Shown one piece after another: positions 1-12,025 of a stretch of 64,000 bases of DNA. The stretch spans positions 6,537,501 through 6,601,500 of the forward strand of contig NC_059084.1 in the NCBI RefSeq assembly GCF_020497125.1, read 5' to 3'. Position 1 is the first letter of the stretch; the number at the start of each line of letters is the position of its first letter. The stretch comes from Mauremys mutica (taxonomy: Eukaryota > Chordata > Testudines > Geoemydidae). The notes beneath the pieces are model-generated. The model had not been told where the DNA came from, ran no database searches, and worked only from the letters and a program-made list of their open reading frames with translations. The translations under genes and the position numbers were made by a program.

Positions 1-109
1 CGGCTTGACAAAGCCCTGGCTGGGATGATTTAGTTGGGGATTGGTCCTGCTTTGAGCAGGGGGTTGGACTAGATGACCTCCTGAGGTCCCTTCCAACCCT
101 GATATTCCA
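1..109 (+). mobile_element. CR1 LINE 3' end fragment
   Basis: The stretch carries the typical amniote CR1 3' terminal block: a run reading 'GGGTTGGACTAGATGACCTC' followed by 'GAGGTCCCTTCCAACCCTGA'. Only the last ~100 bp is inside the window, so the element may continue to the left. It directly abuts a second repeat at 110. CR1 copies are usually 5'-truncated, which fits. Family assignment is by recognition. Confidence 0.85.
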
Positions 110-205
110 CTGCATGCATCCGATGAAGTGAGTTTTAGCCCACAAAAGCTTATGCTCAAATAAATTTGTTAGTCTCTAATGTGCCACAAGTACTCCTCAT
201 TCTTT
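110..205. mobile_element. SINE-like interspersed repeat, turtle type
   Basis: The core 'AAAGCTTATGCTCAAATAAA' and 'TTAGTCTCTAATGTGCCACA' is shared with the copies at 8795-8903 and 18885-18980 in this window. The repeat is abundant in turtle sequence as I know it. Orientation is not assigned because no polymerase III boxes are visible in this truncated copy. Confidence 0.7.
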
Positions 206-261
206 TTTCTATGGTGCACAATAGCAATAATTAAAAATAACTAGCAATCGCTACAACTGGT

Positions 262-480
262 TTGAAAAAAATTAAAAATTTCAACTCAATTGTTTATGAA
301 AAATGTTAAATAGTCACCAAAAATCCCAAAATTTTCCACCGACATTTATTTCATTTTTCAAATTAAATTTTTCAAAAAAATTGAAATTCAGAATTTCTAC
401 AGTTTTTTTTATAAATGTTTCAAATATGGACCAAATAACCTGCCATTTTCATGAAAATTTCACCTTGTTTTTCATTCAAC
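262..480. repeat. AT-rich foldback-like repeat block 1
   Basis: Dense in AAAATTTTC, TGAAAATTT and CATTTTTCA motifs on both strands. Four similar blocks occur at 7320, 8200, 10468 and 49068. The 60-codon frame here is a by-product of the composition. Family not identified. Confidence 0.45.
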
Positions 481-487
481 TCTAGCA

Positions 488-540
488 CTCACTTCCAGGC
501 AGGATTTGAATGCAGGTCTTCAGCGATGGAAAGATGTGCA
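488..540 (-). mobile_element. tRNA-like SINE fragment
   Basis: Read on the minus strand it contains 'GCTGAAGACCTGCATTCAAA' followed by TCC, a polymerase III B-box-like sequence. It resembles the better copy at 672-790 in the same orientation. No A box is visible. Confidence 0.4.
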
Positions 541-671
541 CTTCAGGTCATCAATATATATATTAGTTTTTAAAAGAATACTATCAACAATCTGTTTGGC
601 TCTCCCAAAGGTTTTCTTCATGTAAGATCATGTTTCATCAATAGCACACTGTCCATTTATACAATGTGCAA

Positions 672-790
672 AATTAAAATTGGACCAGTGACTGGCCCAC
701 CAGGGATTGAATCAGGGATCTTCAGCGCTAAACACAGGAACTGCTCTGGCTTCAGCTAAAGAACAATGGCTTCTTAGCTTGGACTGGAAC
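672..790 (-). mobile_element. tRNA-derived SINE fragment
   Basis: On the minus strand an A-box-like segment (TTTAGCTGAAGCC, near 748-760) is followed about 45 bp later by a B-box-like TGATTCAATCCC (703-714). The order and spacing are those of a tRNA-derived SINE head. It is degenerate and has no clear tail. Confidence 0.55.
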
Positions 791-850
791 TCATATTCTC
801 TGTGGATGAGGTACAGAGGGGACCTGTGACCTGGCTTCCCTATAAACAAC

Positions 851-1160
851 AGAGAATCACAGAAATATAGGGTTGGAAGGAACCTCAAGAAGTCATCAAG
901 TCCAGCCCCCTGTGCTGAGGCAAGACCAAGTAAACCTAGACCATTCCTGACAGGTGTTTGTCCAACCTGTTCTTAAAAGCCTCCAATGATGGACATTCCA
1001 CAACCTCCCTTGAAGCCTATTCCAGAACTTAACTACCCTAATAGTTAGAATGTTTTTCCTAATATCTAACCTAAGTCTCTCTTGCTGCAGATTAAGCCCA
1101 TTATTTCTAGTCCTGCCTTCAACTGAGGGATTTAGACTGAAGGATATTAAAGCTCTCACA
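851..1160 (-). mobile_element. CR1 LINE, 5'-truncated, minus strand
   Basis: The 3' end (left, about 851-900) carries the CR1 signature 'GGGTTGGAAGGAACCTCAAG' as the complement of the usual terminus. The minus strand of 896-1159 still encodes the C-terminal end of CR1 ORF2, with recognisable pieces such as NGLNLQQERLRLDIRKN and RVVKFWNRL. This is a short dead copy of the reverse-transcriptase polyprotein tail. It is not a host gene. Confidence 0.85.
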
Positions 1161-1164
1161 GCCC

Positions 1165-1842
1165 AAACTTATTTGCTTCTTCATAGTCAATAGGCAATCG
1201 CACATGACAACAAAGTACTGCATTTCGCCTACAGGGCCATATAGCCTTTTTCTTTAATATGTCGGCACTGAAAAAGAAAGTTCTGCAAGTTGTGCAAATC
1301 ATTATTGGTCAAACTAAAATTTCGCTGTAGCGTGAAATGTGAAGTGGCAACGTAGATGCAACTAATGGAGTTATTGTGGTCCTAAAAGTAACTCTTAGTG
1401 CACTTTAAAAGGATTTTTCTTCACATATTTTTTCACTGTCTTCCAGGGATATTTTGTATTGCTTGTCTTTTATTCTCCATCTGAAATTGTTGTTAATCAT
1501 TAGGAACCAGGACTTCCAGGCATATAAAAGCATACTTACCCAAGTAATGAACAGATTATTTCAGGTGAGACTAATACATGGCTCTCTGTGGCCTTGTGTG
1601 CACTCTGCAATAGAATACTCTGGAAAAGAATTCACAGATGCACTCTGTCTCCACCATCTGCAAGAAAAAGCAGTTAGCCAAATGTGTGTGTGTGTGGGGG
1701 GGGGGGTTTAACCTCAAAAATGGTTCAATTCAATTTTGGATGAATTTTCTTGCTTCATCTAAACTGATTGTTCTTCCCATCCCTCAGCTGAGCCGCATTA
1801 ACACATAGGCTGAGATTTTCAAATCCACATAGGGCTTGATTT

Positions 1843-1844
<2 letters not shown>
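1165..1844. other. unassigned intergenic DNA
   Basis: No gene or recognised repeat is visible apart from a short (TG)n plus poly-G tract at about 1685-1708. Confidence 0.5.

Positions 1845-1887
<43 letters not shown>
1845..1887 (+). repeat. (CA)n microsatellite
   Basis: About 43 bp of uninterrupted CA dinucleotides, then a short GCAC/CCGCCC transition. Likely length-polymorphic. Confidence 0.97.
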
Positions 1888-1891
<4 letters not shown>

Positions 1892-4800
1892 CCGCCCACC
1901 CAAAGAGGTGGCAGGAGGTCACAACAATCACTCTGCCCCTCCCATATTGCTAAATGGGTGACGTGTCCTGGGATTCCCTCAAGATGAGAAAGGGTTCCCA
2001 GTATGGGAAAGGTTGAGAACTACTGGGGTTGGATATTAATGGGAATTGAGTGTCCAAATCCCTTAGACAGCTTTGCAAATCTCAGCCCTGAAACACAAGA
2101 TGAAGCTTTTAATTTTTTTCCCACCAGAAAATTCTGATTTTCTTCCCTGAGGATGCTTCATTCCCTTTGTAACTTGCAACATGGTGTTGAGGAAAATCAC
2201 ATCGCTGCAGAAGGCGGCAGTTCCACCAGATAGGCAGATGCCATGTGTGTAAATGGGGAAGAGGGAGGGAGGGAGAGAAAATTTTCAGAGAGCTTTTTTA
2301 CAGAGAGGGATAAGTTCAAAGCACTAAACACACAAGCACATGCACACACTAATCCATCCCCATCTTCGATGTATGTGCTTACCAGGAGTTCAAATTAAAC
2401 TCAAAACTGTGTGACCCTGATCTGTACAGATTAGAAACTGATTTCGATTGCAATTAAGTCAGTCTGGAAGTCAAGAGCTTGGACAAAGATTATCATCTTC
2501 CTATTCGGAAGGCCCAAATGGCAAAAAAGAAAATATGCAAGGATGTGTGGGTAAGCACTAATAAATTGCCATTAAACAGTTCCATCCCTATTGTGCAAAT
2601 TGAGATAATAAGAGATATTTGTAATTAGCATCACAATGTATTAAAGCTACCCTATCTTCGACTGGTGCTATTTCACAATCAAATACAGTTGGGATTTTGG
2701 TAGCAGACCCTTTTGTAATCACTGGAGTACTTCATTTTTAGTAAATCCAGCCCTAATTTTTGTTATCCCCTGCTGGACTTTACTTGAAAAAGTTTAATTT
2801 GGTTGAGATCCCCTTAAAATCATCTCTGCTTAACGCTTTCCAGATTTCTGCAGCCCACCCGCCTGCCCAGCTTTGTACTAAGTACACAAGTCATAATCAG
2901 CAGCCATACCCAGTTCTTGTATTAAATGTCAGTTTTATGCTTCAGGATTTTTCATGTGTTTTGAAAATACATGAAAGTAGGCAGCCCACATATAAAGAGA
3001 GATATGGCAGAACAATAAAGTCCACAACTGGAGAGTAATAAGCTAATTATATAGATGATTTAGAGATTGTGAATGTAGAATGTATGATATCACTGGGCAG
3101 AAATAAGCTGTTTCCAGACTATTAGGAGTTGAAGGTCACATCACATGTCATTGGAAAGGTAATTTTCTCTAGATTTGAAATAGGATCTCAGATTTGATCT
3201 ATGACCTCAATGTCATGAACATCTGAGCATTCTTAATACCTGAATTCCTTTGACTGTGTTTCTGTTTCTTTTTTCCTGTTGCTCCCAATGTGATAGATTG
3301 GAGTCTGGTCTTGCAGAAAGAGTAGAAGGACTCCTGAATTCCAATTTCAGCCTTGCCCCTGACTTGACTCCATGTATCCAGAGAATGGATATAATTCATA
3401 CTTGGGTTTTAGTGCTTAATTAACTAATGCTTGTAAATTACTTTGAGATCCTCATATGAAATATACTACATGCAGTGGTTGGACTTAAAAAGGAGCAACC
3501 AGTCTGAAAGTTTTTAGCATGAGATGTTTCCTATAAGTATAATGAGAATTTTTTTTCAACCTGGGGAAAATTTAAGTGTGAGCACTGTAAGTGCAAAATA
3601 ATAATAATATATTATTACTGCTGCCTGTATTGGATAATTTCCCCCCATTTGTACACTAAAACTAAAATGTCTTCCTTTTAAAACTGCCATTCCTCTGAAT
3701 GCTCAGCACCTCTGAAGAGCTGGCCCCAGCTGTCTGAAGTCAGGCACCCCAAAAACAGAGAGACCCAAAATTAGAATATTTGGAAAATGTGGGTCTTAAC
3801 TTCTCTGGTCCCCATTTTTGCTTAGCAGCAAGAATGAAGATAATGAAATTTCTCTGTGGGATTGAATGGGGTGGGAGGGGTATGTGCAAGGAAAGGAAAG
3901 TATTCTTCTAAGCTGGGCCTGAAAACCAGTCTTCATTCACTTGAGATGACAAAATGACACACCACTCCTAGTAGATTTTGTTGAAGTTCCAAATATGATT
4001 GTTCATGCTCTGTTGGGCTACTTGGTATTGGCTCCCTTACGGTGGGTTTCATATGCCCTGATGGGGCCTTCTGGGCTCCTTGTGATGGTCATCTTCTCAA
4101 CTGGAAAAAAAGAATAAGTTGTGATGTTCTCGTAAGTGCTGTCTGCATGTGGGGGCAAGTGGAGGTGTAACTCACAGAAGATTTTACAGATCTTAATGTG
4201 AGCGTCCCTCTCTGTTCTTTCTTACTTTGATCAGCAGTGAAATAGTTTAAAATGATGGCATTTAAAGGATCATCCTTGGTAGAGCAGGCTGAAATTTTTT
4301 CATCAAAACATTTACTCAGGACTGCTGGATCTAAAGGCACAAGCTCCTGCTTCTTGGGCTAATAGACCCAGTCCATTAGCTTGGAGGCAGTAGCAAAGTC
4401 ATAAACCTCTGTTTGTTGTGGTCGAGCCATCACAAAGAGCCACCCCAGTGCACAGCGGGTTACGCCGAGATGACGGAGCTATGCATGCATTTCGGTAGTC
4501 TTGCTTCAGGCAGGCAACACTGCATTGATTTTTGCTGGGGTTGGTCCTAACATCTCCTTTTACATTTGGGTTTGGGGTGAGGGTGAGGATGGAGGGAAAA
4601 GTGATACAAATGCCTTACTCAGACAACTGGCCCCAGAATAAGAGGGAGCAGGCAAGAGAAGGGGAACACCAAATCAGAACTCACTGAAAATAACACCTTT
4701 TTTTCAGATGTGTCAGAATGTGCCTGAGGGAAATGAGGGCAGTGTTGAACAAACAGGTCCAAGAGGCTGAGACAGGAAGGCAGAATCACTAGGATCCCAG

Positions 4801-5128
4801 CCGGACATGTAAAGCCCTGTTTTGAACATCAGCACAATTTACTATATGTGATGTTTCATTTCTGCATCTTACATAGGTGCTCTTCCCTTTCCAGGGTACC
4901 ACTCCTCTTGATTCACCCCCATTAGCCCCTTCTAGGAAAGTCTTGCTATCCCCACTCTGTAGATAACAGAAGCTGAGATGCAGTGATGAAGATTCCAGGT
5001 CTGCATGACTCTACTGTTGAGCGTCCAATGTTGGACATGTAGAGAGGAGTATGAATTTCTCTGGAAAAGCTTTTCCCTGCATCAGCAGGGCAAGGAAAAA
5101 GCAAGCTTAGGCCTGGTTTACAGTAGGG
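1888..5128. other. unassigned DNA with MIR-like and foldback remnants
   Basis: No host gene seen. Around 3285-3480 there is a degenerate MIR-like retroposon ending in 'TTGTAAATTACTTTGAGATC', a motif typical of ancient SINE/LINE tails. At 3700-3775 there is a 'TGCTCAGCACCTCTGAA' segment that recurs, mostly inverted, at 23885 and 29000. The rest looks unique, including a GGGA-rich patch at 2258-2276. Confidence 0.4.
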
Positions 5129-5334
5129 GTTTACCCCAGTGTTTCTCAAACTGGGGTCACCGCTTGTGTAGGCAAAGCCCCTGGCAGGCCGGGCCAGTTT
5201 GTTTACCTGCCCCGGCCGCAGGTCCGGCCGATCGCAGCTCCTACTGGCCGCAGTTCGCTGCTCCGGGCCAATGGGGGATGCTGGAAGTGAACCGCGGCCA
5301 GTGGGAGCCGTGTTTGAGAAACACTGGTTTACCC
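5129..5334. mobile_element. palindromic hAT-type non-autonomous element (copy 1) with target duplication
   Basis: The element spans 5137-5326 (190 bp). Its 15-bp terminal inverted repeats (CAGTGTTTCTCAAAC) are perfect. It is flanked by a perfect 8-bp duplication GTTTACCC at 5129-5136 and 5327-5334, the hAT hallmark. The inside is GC-rich with CCGGCCGATCG-type palindromes and no transposase. Compared with the copy at 11579, most of the right arm (about 80 bp) is missing, apparently deleted between the GGGAGCCG block and the right terminus. The 145-codon minus-strand frame crossing it is an artefact of the GC-rich palindrome. Confidence 0.9.
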
Positions 5335-7319
5335 TGAATTCAGCCATCAGTTGCACGCCTCTAGTCTGTGCCGGGTGAACCACTGTAACACACCGCTTTC
5401 ATCTGGCTAGCTAGTCCCACTTTCAAGAAGGTGCAAATGGCAGCTTTGCCTTTCTACACTGCATTGGTGCAGCTACCCTGGTGGATGGAATCAGGGCAAA
5501 TCACCGCTTCAGACAAGGGCTAAAACTAATTGAGCGCTTCATTTCTGCCTTTAACCAGACTTGACCAGATCCTACCTATAGTGTGGTGACTTCTAAGAAA
5601 TGTAGAAGAAGAGAGAGTGCTCTCCTGGGTATGTTTTCCTGAGCCTGATTCTCCTCCGTTCTCATGTCAGTTATTGGATTATTGGGTCTCCGCAGGGAGA
5701 GATGCAGCCGCTCAGTTTCTTTTCTATATTGATCTTTTCCTTATCAATAGAACTGAGCTAAACAACTAGACTGTCTGGGTGTATGTTTGAAAATAACTAA
5801 AAGGATTTAAATCTTCCCTTTCCAAGAAAAGCCACCCCCAAAACCTCCTCCCTCATCTAAAAGGGTCAGGGTTCAAGTGATCAGAGTGATACAATGGACT
5901 CAATCATGAACCACTTTACATGCCCACGCAAGGCATAAGTCACCTTACTTCCCTGAGCAGGCTCCCCACATCACCCATCTGGGCTCAAGAGAAACACCAC
6001 ACACCAGGGTGAGCGGGGAGTTGGCAGAGCCTTCGCTCGAGCCCCCGAGGCAGCGAGCCCGCTTACTGCAGAGGGGTCAGTGACCGGCATCGGGTATAGA
6101 GCTGGTGCAATTTACTTCCCCAGAGCCTGTGGGTGGAGAATTTAAAAAGCAAGTCATGTTATTAATGGTTCCTCCTGCAGGTTGAGATACACTGTCAAGG
6201 ATACAGTTAACTCCCTGCAGTCTCAAAGAGATGGGGAGAAAGAAGCTTATTTCCATATCTTAATTAAGATTTCTGTTAATCCCATCTGAGGCCTCATAAC
6301 TTCAGAAACTTGGACGAAAAAATAACATTAATTTCTGATAAATATTTTAGACAAATTGTTCCGAGGTGGCTAACGTCACTTGTTGGTGAATACCAACTAA
6401 CCCTGGGCCTGGTAAGCTATTTAAAGGGGAATCGCAGTGGGCTTTGTTTGTTCATTCTTTGAAAACGACTGACTGGTAAACATAATGGGCTGAGCTGGAC
6501 AACCATTTCTCACACTGGCAAGCAATCCCATTGATTACCCACATGGGTAGGCCAACAAGCCTATGCATTGTTTAGAAATCCCTTTTAGGTCTCTCACATT
6601 CCTTTTAACCAACTCAAAGTCTCCGGCATTTCCCAGAGTGCAATATTCTGGTGTGTCACAGCTATCAGGAACTTCTGGGACAATGGAGCTGGCCTATGGG
6701 ACTCAGATAAAATTTCTTAAAAGGAGTCAGTGTAGTAGCTTTAATCTTAAAACGAGTGGCCATCAGCAGAGCTTCAGGATGCTTTTATAAAACAGATTTG
6801 GACAAGAGAGTTTAAAACAACTCTCCCCCAGCAGAACTCTCCCTCATAGGCAAAAGCCTATGAAAAGGGAATGAGATCAACAAGCTCAGATCAGGCAGAG
6901 AAATGAATTCTAGAGTCTAAGAACAGCCTGATATTAGCTCATGCTCGCCCATTCTGTCTCATTCTGGTGGTGACAAAGGGCCCTTCTCCGTCCATGAATG
7001 GGAAGAATCTGCACAGGGTAGAGGGAACTCCACCACTTTCAACTAGTGGAATTTCCTATGAATATTGCCAGGGCATCCACTTCCTATAGACAGACAGACA
7101 GACAGAAAGAAGCCCCTTGCTTCAGCTTCAACAAGTTCCTCAGTCTCACAGTGACTCTTGCAAAAGATGGATTTCCAGCAGTATCCTCTGACCATGGCTG
7201 ACTCCTTAGGTCCATGGAAGGAGAAGTACAAGTTAATGCAGTTTCACTCTTGTGCCTGGATGCAGCGGGAGTCCCAAAGGATGGCAGAGCTGTTTGTAGA
7301 GACCCACATTTTCCTTCCC
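5335..7319. other. unassigned intergenic DNA
   Basis: No gene or strong repeat signal. A CpG-containing GC-rich patch lies at 6000-6110 and an (ACAG)n tract at 7088-7106. The remainder appears unique. Confidence 0.4.
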
Positions 7320-7670
7320 TAGGAAATTTTGACATTTCAAAATTACTCTCTGCTCAGAATCAGGAGGAAAAGCCAAAATACCAACATTTTTCGTGAAACC
7401 GAAAAAGTTGGTATTTTGGCATTTTGTTCTGAAACAAAAAATGTCAGAAAGTTTCAAATTGGAAATGCTGAAAGAGAACATGGTTGACATTTTTGATCCA
7501 AATGAAATGATTCAACACTTCAAAATGCAATTTTTCATTTCAATTCACTCAATCGGAAAATCAGAAAACTTCACTGAAATTGACATTTTCCCCCAGAACA
7601 TTTTGATTTTGATGAAGCCTCATTGTCTAATGGGAAAATTTTTCAATCAAAAAATTTCAACCACTCCTGA
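7320..7670. repeat. AT-rich foldback-like repeat block 2
   Basis: Contains a clear local inverted repeat, with 'AAAATACCAAC' near 7375 opposite 'GTTGGTATTTT' near 7408, and many GAAAATTTT/AAATTTTTC motifs. Frames of 60-99 codons here follow from the composition. Related in style to the blocks at 262, 8200, 10468 and 49068. Confidence 0.5.
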
Positions 7671-7944
7671 TTTATTTGCTAATGACTTTTAAGAAGGCAG
7701 CTGAGAGTGTTTAAGTGAAAGCTGCCTCCCGTTTGCTCAGGCACAGCATTCAGAAAGTTCGCACAGGGAGAGGTGCTTTGCACTTTGCCCAAACTGTGAA
7801 ATACCCTGGAAATTAATGTTTCATTTCAGATCTGCACCGCTGACGGCTGCCTTGCTGCTGCAAAGTGACACCATATGTTGTGCCATCATTTTAAGTAATT
7901 GTTTCAGTATTAAAGAGCATATTTCTCTTAGGACTGTTAATGTC

Positions 7945-8065
7945 ATAGACTCTGCTCTTTGGAACAGGAATTGTCTTTTTAATGAGTATTTGTACAGCAC
8001 CAAGCACAGTGAGGCCTTGTTCACTGACTAGAGGTCGTACATGCTACTGTAATACAAATAATAAC
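7945..8065 (+). mobile_element. ancient retroposon tail (L2/MIR-like)
   Basis: Shows the conserved order 'CTCTTTGGAACAGGAATTGTC', 'TTGTACAGCACCAAGCACA' and a terminal AATACAAATAATA-type tail. A second copy lies at 32433-32527. These resemble widespread amniote L2/MIR-type 3' ends. The exact family is uncertain. Confidence 0.6.
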
Positions 8066-8199
8066 CAATAAAGAAGAAGAAAAGGGAGGCTGGCTTAAGA
8101 ATTTCTGGCATGGCTGCTAGTGTCACAAATTCTATGAACCCAGCCTTCAGCTGGTGTCCATCAGCAGGGCTCCATGGAGTTTACATTGGAGCTGGGGGA

Positions 8200-8395
8200 A
8201 AAATTGGTCAATTATTTTTTTCAATTTTTAGCACAAAAACTAAACTAACTGTTTCATTTCAGGTAAAATTACACTTTTTAAAAACCTTTTTTTATTCTTT
8301 TGTTCACCGAAAATCTTGAAAAATTTTCATTTTGGGTCAGCCTGAAATCGTTGTTTTTTTGAATGGCCAGTGAACCAAAAAATCAACGCTCCAGT
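8200..8395. repeat. AT-rich foldback-like repeat block 3
   Basis: Rich in TTTTTCAATTTTT and GAAAAATTTTC motifs and similar in texture to blocks 1, 2, 4 and 5. No coding potential. Confidence 0.4.
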
Positions 8396-8794
8396 TTACA
8401 TGGATTTATGAGAGCTAAGGATCTGGCCTAATAACTTTGCAGACAGATGTGGAACCTGCCAGCACCAACAGCGATGATGATGGTGAGGAGTAGGGAGGAG
8501 AAGATTGGCTGAGAGGAAGCAACACTCTTGGGGACCTCAGGGGGTTTTGTGCTTCTCTGTCAGTTTCTAAGATTCCCAAATGCACTGTTTGCAAGGTGTA
8601 AGCCTTACAGTGAGAAAGTATTATCAAAAGACACCAGAAATCAAAGCCGGTGATTCATGTTCCCACTTCCCTCCCAATAAGTGAGTGGCCACAGATTAAT
8701 TAAGATAAGAAAACTTTTACTTAGTCATGTCAGCATAGATGCTAGGTAGGTTTTAACATTATATTTCAGCCAGCATCAATTGTATTTTAGTTTT

Positions 8795-8903
8795 GCTGCT
8801 TAAAGCTTATTCCCAAATAAATCTGTTAGTCTTTAAGGTGCGACCGGACTCCTCATTGTTTTTGTGGATACAGACTAACATGACTACCCCTCTGAAAGTT
8901 TAA
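8795..8903. mobile_element. SINE-like interspersed repeat, turtle type
   Basis: Contains 'AAGCTTATTCCCAAATAAAT', 'GTTAGTCTTTAAGGTGCGAC' and an end reading 'ATACAGACTAACATGACTAC'. It covers more of the 3' side than the copies at 110 and 18885. Orientation not assigned. Confidence 0.75.
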
Positions 8904-10467
8904 TGAGTGAATAAACAGATCTTCCAATTTACTTTAAATGCAATTAATTTTATGCCTGGAGAGAACTGTTTCTTACCATTCAAGCCTGTTGAGTCATGAG
9001 CAAAATAGCTCAACGTTCTGTTAGTTATTCTGTTAGCTATAACTGTTAGTTATTTAGACTTATACACAAATAAAAAGACATGCTCATCCAAGGCTCCAGA
9101 GTGGCTTTGGCCCAATGAAGATGTACAGATTTAGGAGCAGTCAGTGAGGCTGCAGCTACGTATGTGAGAATTGAGTATCCAGGTAACTATGTTGGGACCG
9201 ATTGCATGTAGCAGTGGAAAGAGGAGACAAAGCAATATAATTGTTCATTTTGAGCCAGATCTCATAGTCTCACTGCAGGCTTAGACCCTTGCTGAGGGTA
9301 AGAGTAGGAATCCATAAGACGCTGCTATTGCTCAGCTGGTTACCCGTACATGTAAATTTGAAAGGAAAGCATTTGTTTCCCAACTTCACACTTATCATGC
9401 AAGTGGCGATCAAGAGGAAGAGCAACAATAATTAAACTGTGATGTTGAGCCCTGGTGCCCCTGAGGTAAAATCATCTAAATGAACTGAACATTGAAAATG
9501 GCAAATTGCAAAGGGACTTTGTCACAGAATCTCCATGGTCATAGATCACCTTTGACTGACAGAAAATTGGACACAGATCATGGGAAGGTACAAAAGATTA
9601 GTGCAGGGGAAGAGGGAAAGCAGCAGCCCCTGAAGTGAGTCTGAAATCTTCCTGATTGCTAGGAAAGTGGGCTTCCTTAGCTCCCGATAAGTAATTTCAA
9701 TTTGTACCTATATTTATACCAGTATGAAGATCCATTTTATAATCTGTGTAATAAAGAACCTCATCAGCAACTTCTCAAAGAAACTTGTTATTACGGAGAA
9801 TGACACTCTAATTGCCTCCAGACATTTAGCTTGTCTAGTGAGTGAAGTAACCTGATAAGCTATTGAGCTATTAAGTGATGTAGAATCAATTAATGTAGTG
9901 AGATAAGAAAGTAATACCCTACCTAGTAAACTAACTAAATAATATGTGTCAAACTGGTCACTATCAATTCAGGTCCAGAAAAACATGGTAGACCAGCTTA
10001 ATTGACAGTACCATGAGTGCTATATGGAACTCAGTAGGATATATTTTTTATAAAAGAAAGTTAACTTTAAAAAGATCACTTTATCAAATAATTTAGGATA
10101 AAATACTAACCTAATTGCATGTTTTGTAATTTGGTCAAGAATATTCTCCAGATTCTTTTTAAAGTAACGTGTAACTCTACCGCTCAGCTCTTTAAAAACC
10201 CGACCCCTGATTTTCAGAAAAAATTAAACACAAAAAGATGCGGCTAAAATGCACATTTAATTCTTGCATGCAGTTATCTTGATTGCACATGTGAGTAATT
10301 GTGCGCATTTGCTTAATTAGCTTTTTGAACACACAAGTAAGCAGTTTGTTTGCACAGTTGTAATTATGTAACCTAACTTTTTAATATTTCATTATCCTTT
10401 TTAGCCACCAACAGAGGGAGCACATGCAATCTGGCAAACCCTGTGCCAAGAACTACAGCTGGGTAAA
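8904..10467. other. unassigned, largely unique DNA
   Basis: No gene seen. The segment at 10240-10370 has several TGCACATG/AATTGTGCGCA-type motifs that resemble the TTGCACATGCAA-rich segments at 35695-35850 and 41310-41470, so it may be another decayed foldback repeat. Confidence 0.35.
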
Positions 10468-10850
10468 TAATGGATTTTTCAGTTCGCTGGCCATTCTGAA
10501 AAATCAGGGGGAAAAGTCATGTGGGTCTATCCACTAATAAAACTTTCCGCGAATCAAAAAGTTGAGAAACATTTCATTTTGGGTCTAATGAAACATTTCT
10601 TTTGACCCCAAAACTAAAAGTTTGTTTCAATTTCAAGCATTTTTAAACACGTTTGATTAATTTTATTTAAAAAACACAGGAAATGTCTAAATGAAAAGCT
10701 GTTTTGAACTGAAAAACGGAAACATTTCATGTAGACCATTCCAAAACAATATGTTTCAAATGTATTTTGTGTTTATGACCAAAACAATTCTATGAATTTG
10801 CAAAATGTTTCAGTGTAACCAAATCTGTATTTTTCAATGAAAAAGACTTG
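10468..10850. repeat. AT-rich foldback-like repeat block 4
   Basis: Motifs such as GAAACATTTC, AAACATTTCTTTTG and CAAAATGTTTC recur on both strands. Same general type as blocks at 262, 7320, 8200 and 49068. Confidence 0.45.
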
Positions 10851-11504
10851 CAGAATTTTTTTTACCAGCTGTACCAAGAACTGTGCTGATATCTGATATT
10901 GCTGACATATGAACAAGGAAGTGAACAAGGAAGAGTCGTGTTGTTTTGTGATATATAAAAAATATGAAAGATGGGGCCTGGTTCATTTCACTTACACTGT
11001 CCCTGTTGGATCTTGCACTGAGTACTCTTGTCTGGGCTGGAGTAGAGAACCTTGGGGGTAACAAGTAGGGATAATAGATTAGAAATTATGATTCTCCTCT
11101 ATGTCCTGTCAGCCCATATTTTGCACCCTAAATGTTTGTGAAGTGCTTGTCTTGGTGGTTCCAGAGTGGAGGAGGGGTTTAATGAACCTCAGTTTCTTCT
11201 TCTATAGTTTTTAGAATTATAAGCCTAAACTGCAAAATTTGAATCTGATTCAGGTTCATATTTTGCATCTTCATTCCCAAACTTTGGGTGTATTCCTGCC
11301 CAAGGTTCCAGTTCATTCAATTATGGAGAAGTCCTAATCACAACGTTCAGATCCCGCGTCAGGTGTCCCAAAGTTTGTACAGTCTGTACCATCTGAACAG
11401 TCTGTAATTACTCAGGTTTAATTGGCCAGCCCCCTGTTTGGAGGGGATATTGTTGTAAGGTCCTTTAATATTTATAGCCTCTTCCACTTGAACTAGAGGA
11501 TGAA

Positions 11505-12025
11505 GGGCTACATTTTCAAAAGGCATTTAGGCACCTAAAGACGCAGATAGATGTTTAATGGGATAATGGGCTCTAAAGCAGGGTTTCTCAAACTGGGGTC
11601 GCCGCTTGTGTAGGGAAAGCCCCTGGTGGGCCGGGCCGGTTTGTTTACCTGTCCCATCTGCAGGTCCGGCCGATCGCGGCTCCCACTGGCCGCGGTTCGC
11701 CACTGCAGGCCAATGGGGGCTACTGGAAGCGGCATCCAGTATGTCCCTCGGCCCACGTCGCTTCCTGCAGTGGCGAACCGCGGCCAGTGGGAGCCGCAAT
11801 CAGCTGGACCTGCAGATGGGACAGGTAAACAAACCGGCCCGGCCCACCAGGGGCTTTGCCTACACAAGCGGCGACCCCAGTTTGAGAAACACTGCTCTGG
11901 AGCCTAGTAGGATAATGGGTACCTAGTAAAGTAATGGGACTTAGGTGCCTAACCTGCTTAGACACTTTTGAAAATCCCACTAGAATCCTATCTGAATCTT
12001 TAGGAACCTAAATACGTTTGAAAAT
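11505..12025. repeat. foldback repeat of the 'TTTAGGCACCTAAA' family (interrupted)
   Basis: Outer parts read TTTTCAAAAGGCATTTAGG and GGCACCTAAAGACGCAGA on the left, with GGCACTTAGG/ACTTTTGAAAATCC-type motifs on the right, so the ends are inverted relative to each other. A second copy lies at 16965-18130. This copy is split by the hAT element at 11579-11894. Its left part gives the uninterrupted version of the junction disrupted in the other copy. Confidence 0.6.
11571..11902. mobile_element. palindromic hAT-type non-autonomous element (copy 2), near full length
   Basis: The element is 11579-11894 (316 bp). Two 131-bp arms (11579-11709 and 11764-11894) are inverted copies differing at only about five positions, mostly C/T or G/A changes, around a 54-bp centre. 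Termini are CAGGGTTTCTCAAAC and its complement with one mismatch. Flanks CTCTAAAG (11571-11578) and CTCTGGAG (11895-11902) are an 8-bp target duplication with two differences. Open frames of 86-110 codons appear on both strands only because the arms mirror each other. No transposase domain is present. It is inserted in a foldback repeat. Confidence 0.9.

Noticed and set aside
1845..1887. A CRISPR-like or satellite array
   Set aside because: It is a plain CA dinucleotide tract. No spaced direct repeats with unique spacers occur anywhere in the window.
4946..5383. 145-codon minus-strand frame
   Set aside because: It spans the palindromic hAT element at 5137-5326, and its counterpart frames on the other strand and in copy 2 are mirror products of the palindrome.
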